Shown here: positions 53,811-63,142 of the stretch, piece after piece
How the letters are laid out: each line of letters begins with the position of its first letter
Numbering within the stretch: position 1 is the first letter of the stretch
DNA from: Rhabdonatronobacter sediminivivens
Lineage (GTDB): Bacteria; Pseudomonadota; Alphaproteobacteria; Rhodobacterales; Rhodobacteraceae
Assembly: GCF_013415485.1 (NCBI RefSeq)
Contig: NZ_JACBXS010000005.1
Location: 90,368-154,367, forward strand
Direction: 5' to 3'
Length of the DNA: 64,000 nt
Notes under the pieces: model-generated
Told to the model about the DNA's origin: nothing
What the model saw: only the letters and a program-made list of their open reading frames with translations
Database searches by the model: none
Made by a program: the position numbers and the translations under genes

Positions 53811-54353
53811 ATGTTTTACCTTGTTGATATTCTTGTCGGTTTTTCCGCTTTGGCGGCAGCGGCCTATTGTCTGGTGCTGTCGCGCAGGTTGCGCGCGCTG
53901 ACCCGGATCGACGGCACTGTGGGGGGCGCCGTGGCGGTCCTGTCATCGCAGGTGGACAGCATGACGCGTGCTCTGGATCACGCCCGCCGTGCAAGTTCCG
54001 AGTCCCAGAAAGGCCTGAGCGAACAGACCGAGCGTGCCGAAGCCGCCGTGCGGCGGCTGGAACTGCTGATGGTCAGCCTGCAGGCCGCGCCCGAGTCCCG
54101 CTCCGGCCCGTCATCCGTGACCCCCGCCGACACCGCGCAGGTGCAGGCGGCGCTGACCTCCCCGGCACCGCTCGGCGGGTCCATCTTTGGCCCTTCGGCC
54201 GTGGCGCCGCGCCAGGGTAACGGAGCCTTCTGGCGGGATACCGCAACCCACCCGACCCCGGCAACCGATACCCCCGAGCAGGCAGACCCGGCGCCAAAGC
54301 CGCGCAGCCGTCCGCGCATCCTGCGTCATCGCAGGACCAGGGGGGCCGCATGA
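53811..54353 (+). CDS. flagellar-cluster membrane protein, DUF6468-like
   Basis: A 180-residue protein. One N-terminal helix (residues 3-22), a coiled coil (about 45-95, VDSMTRALDHARRASSESQKGLSEQTERAEAAVRRL) and a Pro/Ala-rich disordered C-terminus. AGGAGG lies directly before the ATG. The arrangement resembles DUF6468 proteins found next to fliL/motE in alphaproteobacteria, one of which is the Caulobacter flagellar-positioning protein PflI; that link is from memory and tentative. It overlaps motE by 4 bases. Confidence 0.6.
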   Translation: MFYLVDILVGFSALAAAAYCLVLSRRLRALTRIDGTVGGAVAVLSSQVDSMTRALDHARRASSESQKGLSEQTERAEAAVRRLELLMVSLQAAPESRSGPSSVTPADTAQVQAALTSPAPLGGSIFGPSAVAPRQGNGAFWRDTATHPTPATDTPEQADPAPKPRSRPRILRHRRTRGAA

Positions 54354-55006
54354 TGGTCCGATCAGCGCAACTGCCAGCGGCCCCGGCGCCCCGGCGCGGC
54401 GCGCGTCATGGCCCGGCGGTCACGGGCCCCGTCAGGTTGCAGCGCCCCGGCGTCATGGGGTTGCTGGCGATGTTGTTCCTGTGCGCCGGCTTGGCGCGTC
54501 TGGGTACGGGTGCGGCGGCGGCCCTGGATGCCGCCACCAGTGCGGAAATCGGCACAACGGATGCAACCGAAGCGGAGCCGGCTGCCACCACCGGCGCCGA
54601 GGATCCGCTGGAGTTGTTTCCTGCCCTGCGCGCGCGCGAGGCGCGCCTGGCCGAGGCCGAGGCCGCGCTGGAGGCCCGTCGCGCCGCACTGGCAAAGGCC
54701 GAGGCTGACATCGCGCGGAAACTGGATGAACTGACCGAGATCGAAGCGCGCCTCTCGCAGACCCTCGCCCTGTCCGACGAGGCGGCAGAGCGCGATCTGG
54801 CCCGGCTGACGGCGGTGTTCGAAAACATGAAGCCACGCGAATCTGCCGCCTTGTTCGAAGAGATGGACATCGATTTCGCTGCCGGGTTCATTGCGCGTCT
54901 GCGCCCTGAAATCGCGGCGGAACTGATGGCTGGCCTGTCGCCGCGCAAAGCCTATGCGGTGGCCGCCGTCCTGGCGGGACGCAATGCCAATGTACCCCGT
55001 GAGTGA
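54350..55006 (+). CDS. motE: MotE-like flagellar chaperone (MgtE-N-like)
   Basis: A 218-residue exported or membrane-anchored protein. A hydrophobic helix spans about 34-56 and a coiled coil about 95-140. The C-terminal MotE/MgtE-N-like domain reads LTAVFENMKPRESAALFEEMDIDFAAGFIARLRPEIAAELMAGLSPRKAYAVAAVL. MotE assists MotC or stator function in rhizobia. Coupled to the previous gene (ATGA) and followed by motA 93 bases later. Confidence 0.8.
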   Translation: MMVRSAQLPAAPAPRRGARHGPAVTGPVRLQRPGVMGLLAMLFLCAGLARLGTGAAAALDAATSAEIGTTDATEAEPAATTGAEDPLELFPALRAREARLAEAEAALEARRAALAKAEADIARKLDELTEIEARLSQTLALSDEAAERDLARLTAVFENMKPRESAALFEEMDIDFAAGFIARLRPEIAAELMAGLSPRKAYAVAAVLAGRNANVPRE

Positions 55007-55099
55007 CGTTTTCGAAGCGGTTTCTTAACCCGCGTCTGACACCCTGCAACGGGCAGCGCAACCCGGCGCAGTCCCGCCCCAACAGCAAGAGGTTTGAAC

Positions 55100-55969
55100 A
55101 TGATTGGAATCATCGGGATCGTCGTGGTGCTGGTGATGGTCTTCGGCGGCTATCTTGCGGCGGGCGGGACGATGGAAATCATCCTCAAGGCGTTGCCCTA
55201 TGAAATGATCATGATCGGCGGCGCGGCCATCGGCGGGTTCCTGCTGGGCAATGATCTTGCCACCATCAAGCGCACCGGGCGCGATATGGTCAGCGTGTTC
55301 AAGGGGCCGCGCTGGAAGGCTTCGGATTACCATGATCTTCTGTGCCTGCTGTTCGAACTGATCTGGATCGCCCGCCAGAACCCGGTCGCCATCGAGGAAC
55401 ATATCGAAGATCCGGAAAACTCCTCGGTCTTTGCCAAGTTTCCGCGGATCCGCGCGGATCAGGAGGCGGTTGAACTGATCAGCGACACCATGCGATCGGC
55501 CTCGATGAACTATGATGACCCCATGCAGGTCGAAGAGGTGCTGGACAAGCGGCTGGACGCCAATCTGCAACACGCCCTGCACACAAGCCATGCGGTGCGG
55601 ATCGTGGCTGATGCGCTGCCTGCGATTGGTATCGTGGCTGCGGTTCTGGGGATCATCAAGACCATGGGTTCGATCGACCAGCCGCCTGCGGTTCTGGGCG
55701 TGTATATCGGGGGTGCGTTGACCGGGACCTTCCTGGGCGTGTTCCTGTCCTACTGTTTTGTCGGCCCCATTGCCGAACGCATGCGCACCATCGTCGAGGA
55801 AGACGCCCATTTCCTGACCCTGATCCGTGAGGTGCTGGTGGCCAATCTGCATGCGCACCCGGCCAATATCTGCATCGAGGTCGGGCGCCAGAACGCCCCG
55901 CATCACTTCCGCCCCAGCTTCGCCGAGCTTGAGGAATCCATGCGCGAAGTCAAGAAGACTGCGGCCTGA
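55100..55969 (+). CDS. motA: flagellar stator protein MotA
   Basis: A 289-residue proton-channel subunit. Helices are at about 2-22, 33-50, 170-190 and 202-222. ALPAIGIVAAVLGIIKTMGSIDQPPAVLGVYIGGALTGTFLGVFLSYCFVGP is the TM3-TM4 signature with the conserved prolines. The cytoplasmic loop carries RDMVSVFKGPRW. AAGAGG eight bases upstream supports ATG 55100 over a TTG two codons earlier. motB, usually adjacent, is absent; the next gene is a large periplasmic protein. Confidence 0.94.
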   Translation: MIGIIGIVVVLVMVFGGYLAAGGTMEIILKALPYEMIMIGGAAIGGFLLGNDLATIKRTGRDMVSVFKGPRWKASDYHDLLCLLFELIWIARQNPVAIEEHIEDPENSSVFAKFPRIRADQEAVELISDTMRSASMNYDDPMQVEEVLDKRLDANLQHALHTSHAVRIVADALPAIGIVAAVLGIIKTMGSIDQPPAVLGVYIGGALTGTFLGVFLSYCFVGPIAERMRTIVEEDAHFLTLIREVLVANLHAHPANICIEVGRQNAPHHFRPSFAELEESMREVKKTAA

Positions 55970-55972
55970 GGC

Positions 55973-58177
55973 ATGACGATGTGCCCCACGGATATGCAAT
56001 CCCCTCGCAGCGTGCTTGTGCTTGCCATCGCCGTGTTGCTGGTCCTGTGCGCTTCGCAGACGGGCCAGGCGCAGACCGTGGTCCCTGTACGCGGTGGTGA
56101 GCATGGGGCATTCACCCGGCTTGTCATGCAACTGCCCGAGGGAACGCCCTGGCGGGTGGATCAGGATGCGCGCACAGTCCTGCTGCAGGTAGAGGCGCCG
56201 CAGATCAGCTTTGACCTGGCCGAGACCTTCGCCCGCATCCCGCGTCTGCGGATTGCCTCGGTCCAGCGGGTGGATGGGCCCGGGGTCAGCATTTCGCTGG
56301 CCTGTGATTGCCCTGTGCGGGTGTTCGAGGATCTGCCGGGGCAGGTGGTGATCGATGTCCTGAACCCGCCGGACAGCATTCAAACCGTGACCGAGGCGCC
56401 CGACACGGCGCTCGACCCGGCGGCGAACGCGGGCCGCGGCCTGGCCGAAGCGCTGCGCGACAATGCCGACGCGGCGGCACGGCGCCCTGCCGAAACCGGC
56501 GCGATGGCCCTCGACCGCCTGCGCCAGAGCCTGGACACCGATCCCCCGCCTGACGACACACTGCGGGAGGATCTGCGTGCCGACCTGAGCGCCGCCTTCT
56601 CCGGCGCTGTCGAAAGCGGCCTGCTGGCTCCCGCTCCGCCGACGCAACCGGACCTGCCCGAAGATGAGCCCTCCCAGACCGTCAGTACAGCGCCAGTCGC
56701 TTCCGTGGCTGCCCTGCGCGATCATATCCGCATCGGCCCCGAGGATGAGGCACTGCCCAGTTCCAGTTGCCTGCCTGAAGAGGGTTTCGCCCTGCCTGAC
56801 TGGGGGGATGATACCGATTTCGTCACCCGGATGGCGGCGCATCGCAGCGCGCTGCTGAGTGAATTCGACCGTCCCAACCCGGAAGCCATTGCGGCGAAGG
56901 TGCGCGGCTACCTCTATTTTGGCTTCGGGGCCGAGGCCCGGGCCCTGATGCGCGCCTTCCCCGAGGTACTTTCCAATGCGGATCTGTTGCGCGCGCTCAG
57001 CCATATTGTCGATGGTGAGACGCCCCCATACCCCGGTCGGCTTGCCCGCCAGCAGGGCTGCCCGACCATCGGCGCGCTCTGGGCGGTGCTGGCCCAGCCT
57101 TCTGGTGTCGAGGTCCCGGGTCTGGATGCTGAAGCGCTGCGCCGCGGGTTTGCCAGCCTGCCTGCGCATCTGCGCCAGTATCTGGGGCCGGTCCTGGTGG
57201 ATCGCCTGCTGGCGCTTGATGATACCGAAACCGCCCGCATCATCCGCGACTCGATGGCCCGTGCGACCGGGACCGGGGCGGGGGTCAAGCCGGGACTGGC
57301 GGAAACGGATGCAAGCATTCTGCTGCACGAAGCGCCCGGGGCCGATGATCCGGAAATCACCGCCGCGCTTGAGCCCGGCGCCTCGCCCCGTGCGCTGGCG
57401 CTGCTTCTGTCGCAGCAACTTTCACAGGGGCGCGCCCCTGCGCAGGACCTGGTCGATCTGGCCGAAATCGTCGCGGCCGAGACCCGTGGCACTGAAATGG
57501 GCGACCAGATTCAGGCCCTGAGGGCCGAGGCGCTTGCCGCGCATGGACGCTTCTCCGAAGCCTTTGAAGTGGCGCGCACCCTTGGCCGTACGGATGCGCC
57601 TGCCGGTGCGCAGCTGCGGCGCGAACTGCTTGCGCAACTCGTGCGCGCAGATGCGGATGAAGTCTTTGTGGCCAATGCGTTTGCCGAACGCCCGTGGGAA
57701 GAGGCGGCGCTGCCGCCTGCGACCGCGCTGTCGCTTGCGGAACGGCTTGTCGATCTGGGCTTTCCAAGCCACGCGCGGCGCATGCTTGACCGGGTTGATC
57801 CTGCGTTCGATGCCGCGTCCAGCGCCTTGCTGCGCGCGCGCAGCCATCTTGTCGAAGCCGCCCCGCAAGCCGCGCTGGATGCGCTTGGCGCCATGTCCGA
57901 TGAGGAGGCTCAGGGGCTTCGCCAAGAGGCGCTGTCAATGATGGGCGACATGCCGGTTGCCGCGATGCCCGTAGCCCCCATGCTGGAACCCTCTGCCCCG
58001 ACTGCCCCTCTGGCCGAAGCGGCAGACCTTTCGGCAGCCCCGGCGCCTTCGGTTGCGGCCACTCAACCTGCCGAGGGCGACTCTGCCGGCCTCTTACAGC
58101 GTGGGCAGGACGCGTTGAGCAGTGCCTCGGACCTGCGTGCAGGAATCGCAGCTTTGTTGAATGAGCAGCAACCCTGA
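55973..58177 (+). CDS. large periplasmic protein in the mot cluster, AMIN-like N-terminus, unknown function
   Basis: A 734-residue protein with a signal peptide (about residues 12-34, VLVLAIAVLLVLCASQTGQAQ). Residues 36-133 (FTRLVMQLPEGTPWRVDQDARTVLLQV, RVFEDLPGQVVIDVLNPP) resemble AMIN domains, which target proteins to peptidoglycan or secretins; this is a reading by eye. Residues about 290-680 are Ala-rich helical repeats of TPR/SEL1 look (AGAQLRRELLAQLVRADADEVFV, LSLAERLVDLGFPSHARRML). The tail is Pro/Ala-rich. It starts 3 bases after motA, where motB is expected, but shows no OmpA/MotB motif. A stator- or basal-body-associated factor is the best guess. Confidence 0.6.
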   Translation: MTMCPTDMQSPRSVLVLAIAVLLVLCASQTGQAQTVVPVRGGEHGAFTRLVMQLPEGTPWRVDQDARTVLLQVEAPQISFDLAETFARIPRLRIASVQRVDGPGVSISLACDCPVRVFEDLPGQVVIDVLNPPDSIQTVTEAPDTALDPAANAGRGLAEALRDNADAAARRPAETGAMALDRLRQSLDTDPPPDDTLREDLRADLSAAFSGAVESGLLAPAPPTQPDLPEDEPSQTVSTAPVASVAALRDHIRIGPEDEALPSSSCLPEEGFALPDWGDDTDFVTRMAAHRSALLSEFDRPNPEAIAAKVRGYLYFGFGAEARALMRAFPEVLSNADLLRALSHIVDGETPPYPGRLARQQGCPTIGALWAVLAQPSGVEVPGLDAEALRRGFASLPAHLRQYLGPVLVDRLLALDDTETARIIRDSMARATGTGAGVKPGLAETDASILLHEAPGADDPEITAALEPGASPRALALLLSQQLSQGRAPAQDLVDLAEIVAAETRGTEMGDQIQALRAEALAAHGRFSEAFEVARTLGRTDAPAGAQLRRELLAQLVRADADEVFVANAFAERPWEEAALPPATALSLAERLVDLGFPSHARRMLDRVDPAFDAASSALLRARSHLVEAAPQAALDALGAMSDEEAQGLRQEALSMMGDMPVAAMPVAPMLEPSAPTAPLAEAADLSAAPAPSVAATQPAEGDSAGLLQRGQDALSSASDLRAGIAALLNEQQP

Positions 58178-58187
58178 CCGCGCCTGC

Positions 58188-58211
58188 GCCCACCCCTGGG
58201 TGAGTGTGGGC
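58188..58211 (+). terminator. imperfect hairpin after the 734-residue gene
   Basis: GCCCAC (58188-58193) and GTGGGC (58206-58211) enclose CCCTGGGTGAGT, ten bases after the stop. It carries a CCCACCCC run but only one such unit, so it is not counted in the eight-copy family. Without a T-tract it would be a weak terminator. Confidence 0.3.
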
Positions 58212-58318
58212 CCTTCGATATCCGGGACAGGGCCGACTGGCAGAACCCAAAAGGTCACGCTTTGTAAACACCTTGGCGGTTAAGGTTCACGCAGACACAT
58301 GAATCAGGTGTGATCGGC

Positions 58319-59197
58319 ATGCCCAGAATGGACGATGCGATTCCAGCCGCGCGCCCCGTCGGTATCGACAGGGGTGGCGCCACCTCCGCCAGGCCCGGCC
58401 CCGGGCCTGGCCGCGACGTGAAGGAAGGTGCCCAACGCACCTGGCTGAAATCGCGTTTCTTCTTGCGCGGGCTCCGGCGGATCGGGCGCCGTTGTCTACT
58501 TGCGGCATCTGGCTGTGTGATTGCCTTTGCAGCGCATGCCGACAATCAGCGGGGCGATCCTTCGGCACTGTGTGAAGCCGCCGCGCACAGGGCGGCGCAG
58601 GATCATGCCATTCCCCCGGCGGTGATGCTGGCCCTGACCCATGTGGAAACCGGTCGTGCAGATGCCGCAGGCCAGCTGCGGCCCTGGCCCTGGGCGCTCA
58701 ACATCGCGGGCCAGGGGGTCTGGCTGCCGACCGCCCAGGCCGCAGTTGCGCGGGCCCGCGAAGCGATTGCGCGCGGGCAGACAAGTGTCGATCTTGGTTG
58801 CTTCCAGGTCAATTATCGCTGGCACGGGCAGGCGTTCGCTTCGCTTGAGGCGATGATCGATCCGGCGCGCAACGCGGCCTATGCGGCGCGCTTCCTTCGC
58901 CAGCAGTATGAACGCCTGGGGTCCTGGCAGCTGGCCGCGGGCGCCTATCATTCGCAAACGGAAGTGCATGCGGCCGTCTATCGTGCCCGCTTTGAGCAGG
59001 CGCTGTCGCGGATCGGTGCCGCGCCGCAGGATGCGCCTGCGGGTGACCCTGCTGCACCGATGCGCATGGCCGCGCCGCAGCTTGTCGCCGCGGGCAGCTG
59101 GGGGCCGGGGTCGGTGTTGCCAAGGGGCGAGTCCGGCAGATCCCGGCCGTCTGAAACCGCGTCCGCGGGCGCAATCTCGATGGGAATGCTGCGATGA
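58319..59197 (+). CDS. transglycosylase SLT-domain protein in the flagellar cluster
   Basis: A 292-residue protein with a hydrophobic segment near residues 58-75 (CLLAASGCVIAFAAHA, signal-like after a long basic N-terminus). A lysozyme-like SLT domain (about 80-210) has IPPAVMLALTHVETGRADAAG, which includes the catalytic Glu in HVETG, plus DLGCFQVNYRWHG and LAAGAYHS. Such enzymes open the peptidoglycan for rod assembly. GTG 58310, ATG 58319 and ATG 58328 are all possible starts. Coupled to flhA by ATGA. Confidence 0.8.
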   Translation: MPRMDDAIPAARPVGIDRGGATSARPGPGPGRDVKEGAQRTWLKSRFFLRGLRRIGRRCLLAASGCVIAFAAHADNQRGDPSALCEAAAHRAAQDHAIPPAVMLALTHVETGRADAAGQLRPWPWALNIAGQGVWLPTAQAAVARAREAIARGQTSVDLGCFQVNYRWHGQAFASLEAMIDPARNAAYAARFLRQQYERLGSWQLAAGAYHSQTEVHAAVYRARFEQALSRIGAAPQDAPAGDPAAPMRMAAPQLVAAGSWGPGSVLPRGESGRSRPSETASAGAISMGMLR

Positions 59198-61269
59198 TGC
59201 TGTCCGTTTCGGCCCTGTTTCGCCCCACGGTGCTTCTGGCGCTGGCGCTGATGGCGGTGATCGTCATGATGATCCTGCCGGTGCCGGCCTTTGTGCTGGA
59301 CCTTGGCTTGGCGGCGTCCTTCGCCTTGGCGATCCTGATGTTCACGGTCACGCTGTTCATTCAGCGCCCGCTGGATTTCTCCATCTTTCCAACCGTCTTG
59401 CTGGCGTCCTTGATGTTGCGTCTGTCGCTCAACGTCTCCTCCACCAAGCTGATCATCGGCGAGGGGCACACCGGCACCCATGCCGCCGGAGGGGTGATCC
59501 AGGGGTTTGCCAATTTCGTCATGTCCGGCAGCGTCTTTCTGGGCGTGGTGATCTTTCTGGTGCTGCTGATCGTCAATTTCATCGTCATCACCAAGGGCGC
59601 GGGCCGCATGGCCGAGGTTGGCGCCCGCTTTGCCCTGGACGGAATGCCCGGCAAGCAGCTGGCCATCGATGCCGACATGTCCGCCGGGGCCATCACCCAT
59701 GAGGAGGCCAAGACCCGGCGCGAGACCGAGCAGGCGGAAACCACCTTCTTCGGCTCGCTGGATGGTGCGTCGAAATTCGTCAAGGGCGATGCGGTGGCGG
59801 GGCTTCTGATCACGCTGCTCAACATCGTGGTGGGGCTGATCAACGGCACCATGATCCATGGCATGGAAATCGGCATGGCCTTTGAAACCTATGCGATCCT
59901 GACGGTCGGGGACGGACTGGTCAACCAGATCCCGGCCGTGATCATCTCCATCGCCGCCGCACTGTTGCTGGCGCGGGGTGGGGCGACGGGCGCGACCGAT
60001 CTGACCATGTTTACCCAACTGGGCCGCTACCCGTCGGCTTTGGCCACGGTGGCGATGCTGATGCTGGTCTTTGCCATGGTGCCGGGGTTGCCGTTCGTGC
60101 CCTTTGTGATTGGCGCGGGGTTGCTGGGGACATTGGCATTCCTGGCGCAGCGGGCTGCCGCACGGGCCGAGGAAACCCCGCCCGAGCTGCCGCCCGCGCC
60201 ATCCGAGCCCAGCCTGGGCGACATGCTGGAGCTGGATGAGATTCATGTCCAGTTCGCCCCGGACCTGGTGCCCATGGTGCTGGATCCGGCCACCGGCCTG
60301 GATGCGCGGATTTCCAGCATGCGCAGCCACATGGTGCGCCAGTTCGGGCTGATCCTGCCCGAAATCCGGCTGACCGATGATCCGACCCTGCCCGAAGGCA
60401 GCTATCGCGTCCTGATCCATGGCGTGGAACAGGCTTCGGACCGGCTCTATCCGGACCGGGTGCTGGCGCTGTTGCCCGAGGAATCGGGCGATGCCCCGGC
60501 CGGTGTGGATGTGTCCGAGCCCGTCTATGGCGCGCCGGCCCGCTGGGTTGCCTCGACCGCACGTGAGGATGCGGCCATCGCCGGGGCCACTGTTGTCACC
60601 CCGGCCGAGGTTCTGGCCACCCATCTGCTGGAAGTGCTGAAAGCCAACATGGCCCGGCTGCTGACGCTCAAGGGCCTGGACCGGATGTTCCGTGAACTGA
60701 CCTCTCTGAGCGATGCGGACCGGGCGCAGGCCAACAAGCGGCTGCTGGATGATCTGGTGCCCGACAAGGTGCCCATGGACCTGCTGCTTGCCGTATTGCG
60801 TCTGCTGCTGGAGGAGCGGGTCTCCATCCGCAACCTGCCGTTGATCCTGGAATCGATTGCCGAGACCCGCAGCACCCGCCAGGGCCCCGAGGCCGTCTGC
60901 GACTATGTGCGCCAGCGGTTGGGCTTCCAGCTGGTCGCCAATCTGCGCCGCGCCGACGGAACGCTGCCGCTGATACAACTCGCCCCGGAGTGGGAGGACA
61001 GTTTCGCCACCTATCAGGTCCAGGGCGACAAGGGGCAGAGCGATGTCGCCCTGCCGCCGGATCTGTTTGCGCGCCTGGCCAACAATCTGGCGGAACGCCT
61101 GTCCGAGGCAGGGGCCAGTGGCGAAGCCCCGGCGGTGGTGACCTCGGCCATGCGGCGGCGGTTCCTGCGCACCGTTATGGCCGCCCGGGGGCTGAGCGCG
61201 CCGGTGCTGAGCTTTGAGGAGATCGGCATCGAGGCCCGCCCGGCGCTGCTGGGCACAGTGCCCGCATGA
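59194..61269 (+). CDS. flhA: flagellar export gate protein FlhA
   Basis: A 691-residue protein. About eight helices lie in residues 10-310, with the FHIPEP-region GRMAEVGARFALDGMPGKQLAIDADMSAGAI between TM4 and TM5 (FlhA/InvA signature). The cytoplasmic domain (from about 330) ends in the usual RRFLRTVMAARGLSAPVLSFEEI block. It forms the nonameric ring that receives substrates and chaperones. ATGA junctions on both sides (SLT gene and fliR) mark a tight operon. Confidence 0.96.
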   Translation: MMLSVSALFRPTVLLALALMAVIVMMILPVPAFVLDLGLAASFALAILMFTVTLFIQRPLDFSIFPTVLLASLMLRLSLNVSSTKLIIGEGHTGTHAAGGVIQGFANFVMSGSVFLGVVIFLVLLIVNFIVITKGAGRMAEVGARFALDGMPGKQLAIDADMSAGAITHEEAKTRRETEQAETTFFGSLDGASKFVKGDAVAGLLITLLNIVVGLINGTMIHGMEIGMAFETYAILTVGDGLVNQIPAVIISIAAALLLARGGATGATDLTMFTQLGRYPSALATVAMLMLVFAMVPGLPFVPFVIGAGLLGTLAFLAQRAAARAEETPPELPPAPSEPSLGDMLELDEIHVQFAPDLVPMVLDPATGLDARISSMRSHMVRQFGLILPEIRLTDDPTLPEGSYRVLIHGVEQASDRLYPDRVLALLPEESGDAPAGVDVSEPVYGAPARWVASTAREDAAIAGATVVTPAEVLATHLLEVLKANMARLLTLKGLDRMFRELTSLSDADRAQANKRLLDDLVPDKVPMDLLLAVLRLLLEERVSIRNLPLILESIAETRSTRQGPEAVCDYVRQRLGFQLVANLRRADGTLPLIQLAPEWEDSFATYQVQGDKGQSDVALPPDLFARLANNLAERLSEAGASGEAPAVVTSAMRRRFLRTVMAARGLSAPVLSFEEIGIEARPALLGTVPA

Positions 61270-62057
61270 CGCCTGAGTTTCTGGTTGCGCTGGAGGCCCT
61301 GGCCGCGGAGCTGCGCCCCTGGGCCCTGGACGGGGCGCTGGTGTTTTTGCGCATCGGTGCCATGGTCGCGCTGTTGCCGGGCTTTGGCGAACAGATTGTC
61401 CCGGCGCGGGTGCGCCTGGCGGTGGCGTTCGCCTTCACCATGGTTGTGACCCCCGCCGCCCAAGGGGTTCTGCCGCCTGCGCCGGAAACTCCCATGGCGC
61501 TGGCCTGGCTGGTGGCGACCGAGGCCGTGGCCGGGCTGGCGCTGGGGATCGGGTTGCGGTTGTTCGTGATGGCGCTGCAGACGGCGGGGACCATCGCGGC
61601 GCAGGCTACCTCGCTGGCGCAGTTCTTTGGCGGGGCGAATGTGGATCCGCAGCCCGCCATCGCGCAGGTTCTGGTCATGGGCGGGCTGGCGCTGGCCATG
61701 ATCTTCGGGTTGCATGTGCGTCTGGCCGAGCTGATGATCCTGTCCTATGCGATGATGCCGCCGGGGGAATTTGCCCAGCCGGGGATGCTGGCCGAATGGG
61801 GGGTGGGGCGCGTGTCGCATGCCTTTGCGCTGGCCTTTCAACTGGCCATGCCGTTTGTCGTCATCTCGCTGGTCTATAACGTGGCACTGGGGGCGATCAA
61901 CAAGGCCATGCCGCAACTGATGGTGGCCTTTGTCGGCGCCCCGGCGATCACTTTTGCCGGGCTGGCCATGCTGCTGATCACGGCGCCGATCCTGCTGCCG
62001 GTATGGCTCAACGCCTTTCATGCGTTCATCGCAGACCCCTCGGTGGCGCCACGATGA
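61266..62057 (+). CDS. fliR: flagellar export gate protein FliR
   Basis: A 263-residue protein with six hydrophobic segments. FLRIGAMVALLPGFGEQIVPARVRLAVAFAFTMVV, ALQTAGTIAAQATSLAQFF and AFQLAMPFVVISLVYNVALGAINKAMPQLMVAFVGAPA are FliR blocks. With FliP and FliQ it builds the pore. It overlaps flhA and flhB by 4 bases each. fliQ, usually beside fliR, is absent. Confidence 0.94.
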   Translation: MTPEFLVALEALAAELRPWALDGALVFLRIGAMVALLPGFGEQIVPARVRLAVAFAFTMVVTPAAQGVLPPAPETPMALAWLVATEAVAGLALGIGLRLFVMALQTAGTIAAQATSLAQFFGGANVDPQPAIAQVLVMGGLALAMIFGLHVRLAELMILSYAMMPPGEFAQPGMLAEWGVGRVSHAFALAFQLAMPFVVISLVYNVALGAINKAMPQLMVAFVGAPAITFAGLAMLLITAPILLPVWLNAFHAFIADPSVAPR

Positions 62058-63142
62058 GCGAAGAGGACCAGTCCGGCGAAAAGGAGTTCGAGCCGACCCA
62101 GCGCAAGCTGGACGAGCAGCGCCGCAAGGGCGAGGTGCCGCGCTCGACCGACCTGAACACCGCGGCGGCCTTTGCCGGCCTGGCGCTGAGCGCCCTGGCC
62201 CTGGGGGGGATCAGCCTCACGGCGCTTGGGGACAGCATGATGGTGCTGTTCGACCAGGCACCAACGCTGGCGCCGCTCTTTGCACAAAGCGGCCAGACCC
62301 TTTCGGGCGGGTTGCTGGTGGCGGTGGCGGTGCCCTTGCTGCCCCTGTTCGTGGTGCCGTTTCTGCTGGTGCTGGCCTCGCTTTTCGCGCAGCGGGCGGT
62401 GATCTTTGCGCCGGAGAAGCTCAAGCCGAAGGGCTCGCGGATTTCGCCGATCAGCAATGCCAAGAACAAATACGGCCGCAACGGCCTGTTCGAATTCGCA
62501 AAGAGCTTTGTGAAGCTGCTGGTCATCTCGGGGCTGCTATGGGTCTTTGTCCTGTCGCGGCTGGAGCGGATCGTGGCGACGGTCTTTCTGGCGCCGGGGC
62601 TGGCGGTGACGGAATTGCTGTGGCTGGTGATTGAGTTTCTGGGCCTGGTCTTTGTCATCATGCTGGTTATCGGCGGGATCGATTTCTTCTGGCAGCGGGC
62701 GGAACATTTTCGCAAGAACCGCATGAGCCACAAGGAAATGCGCGATGAGCACAAGCAGGTCGAAGGCGATCCCCACGCCAAGCAGCAGCGCCGCCAGCGC
62801 GGGGCCGAGATCGCCAGCAACCAGATGCTGGCCCGCGTGGCCGAGGCCGATGTCGTCATTACCAACCCCACCCATTACGCGGTGGCGCTGAAATGGGACC
62901 GCAGCGGGCCGGGGGCGCCGGTCTGCGTGGCCAAGGGGGTTGATGAGATCGCAGCCCGTATCCGCGAACGCGCCGAGGAAGCCGGCGTGCCGATCCATGC
63001 CGACCCGCCCACCGCCCGCGCGCTTCATGCCACCGTGGACCTGGAGGCCGAGATCGCCCCCGAGCATTACCAGCCCGTCGCGGCAGCGATCCGCTTTGCC
63101 GAAGCCATGCGCAGCAAGGCGCGCGGGCGGTGGCAGCCATGA
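62054..63142 (+). CDS. flhB: flagellar export switch protein FlhB
   Basis: A 362-residue protein. The N-terminus EDQSGEKEFEPTQRKLDEQRRKGEVPRS is typical. Four helices lie at about 33-56, 86-112, 155-172 and 186-212. The autocleavage site NPTH is at residues 271-274 in VVITNPTHYAVALKW, so the specificity switch should work. The start is fixed by the FlhB N-terminus and the ATGA overlap with fliR. Confidence 0.96.
   Translation: MSEEDQSGEKEFEPTQRKLDEQRRKGEVPRSTDLNTAAAFAGLALSALALGGISLTALGDSMMVLFDQAPTLAPLFAQSGQTLSGGLLVAVAVPLLPLFVVPFLLVLASLFAQRAVIFAPEKLKPKGSRISPISNAKNKYGRNGLFEFAKSFVKLLVISGLLWVFVLSRLERIVATVFLAPGLAVTELLWLVIEFLGLVFVIMLVIGGIDFFWQRAEHFRKNRMSHKEMRDEHKQVEGDPHAKQQRRQRGAEIASNQMLARVAEADVVITNPTHYAVALKWDRSGPGAPVCVAKGVDEIAARIRERAEEAGVPIHADPPTARALHATVDLEAEIAPEHYQPVAAAIRFAEAMRSKARGRWQP

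Noticed and set aside
58214..58318. Sigma-54 promoter before the SLT/flhA unit (TGGCAG near 58240)
   Set aside because: No GC dinucleotide at the needed -12 distance.
55025..60978. Very long antisense frames opposite motA, the 734-residue gene and flhA
   Set aside because: Shadow frames of high-GC3 genes: Gln/Arg/His-rich, without recognisable domains.
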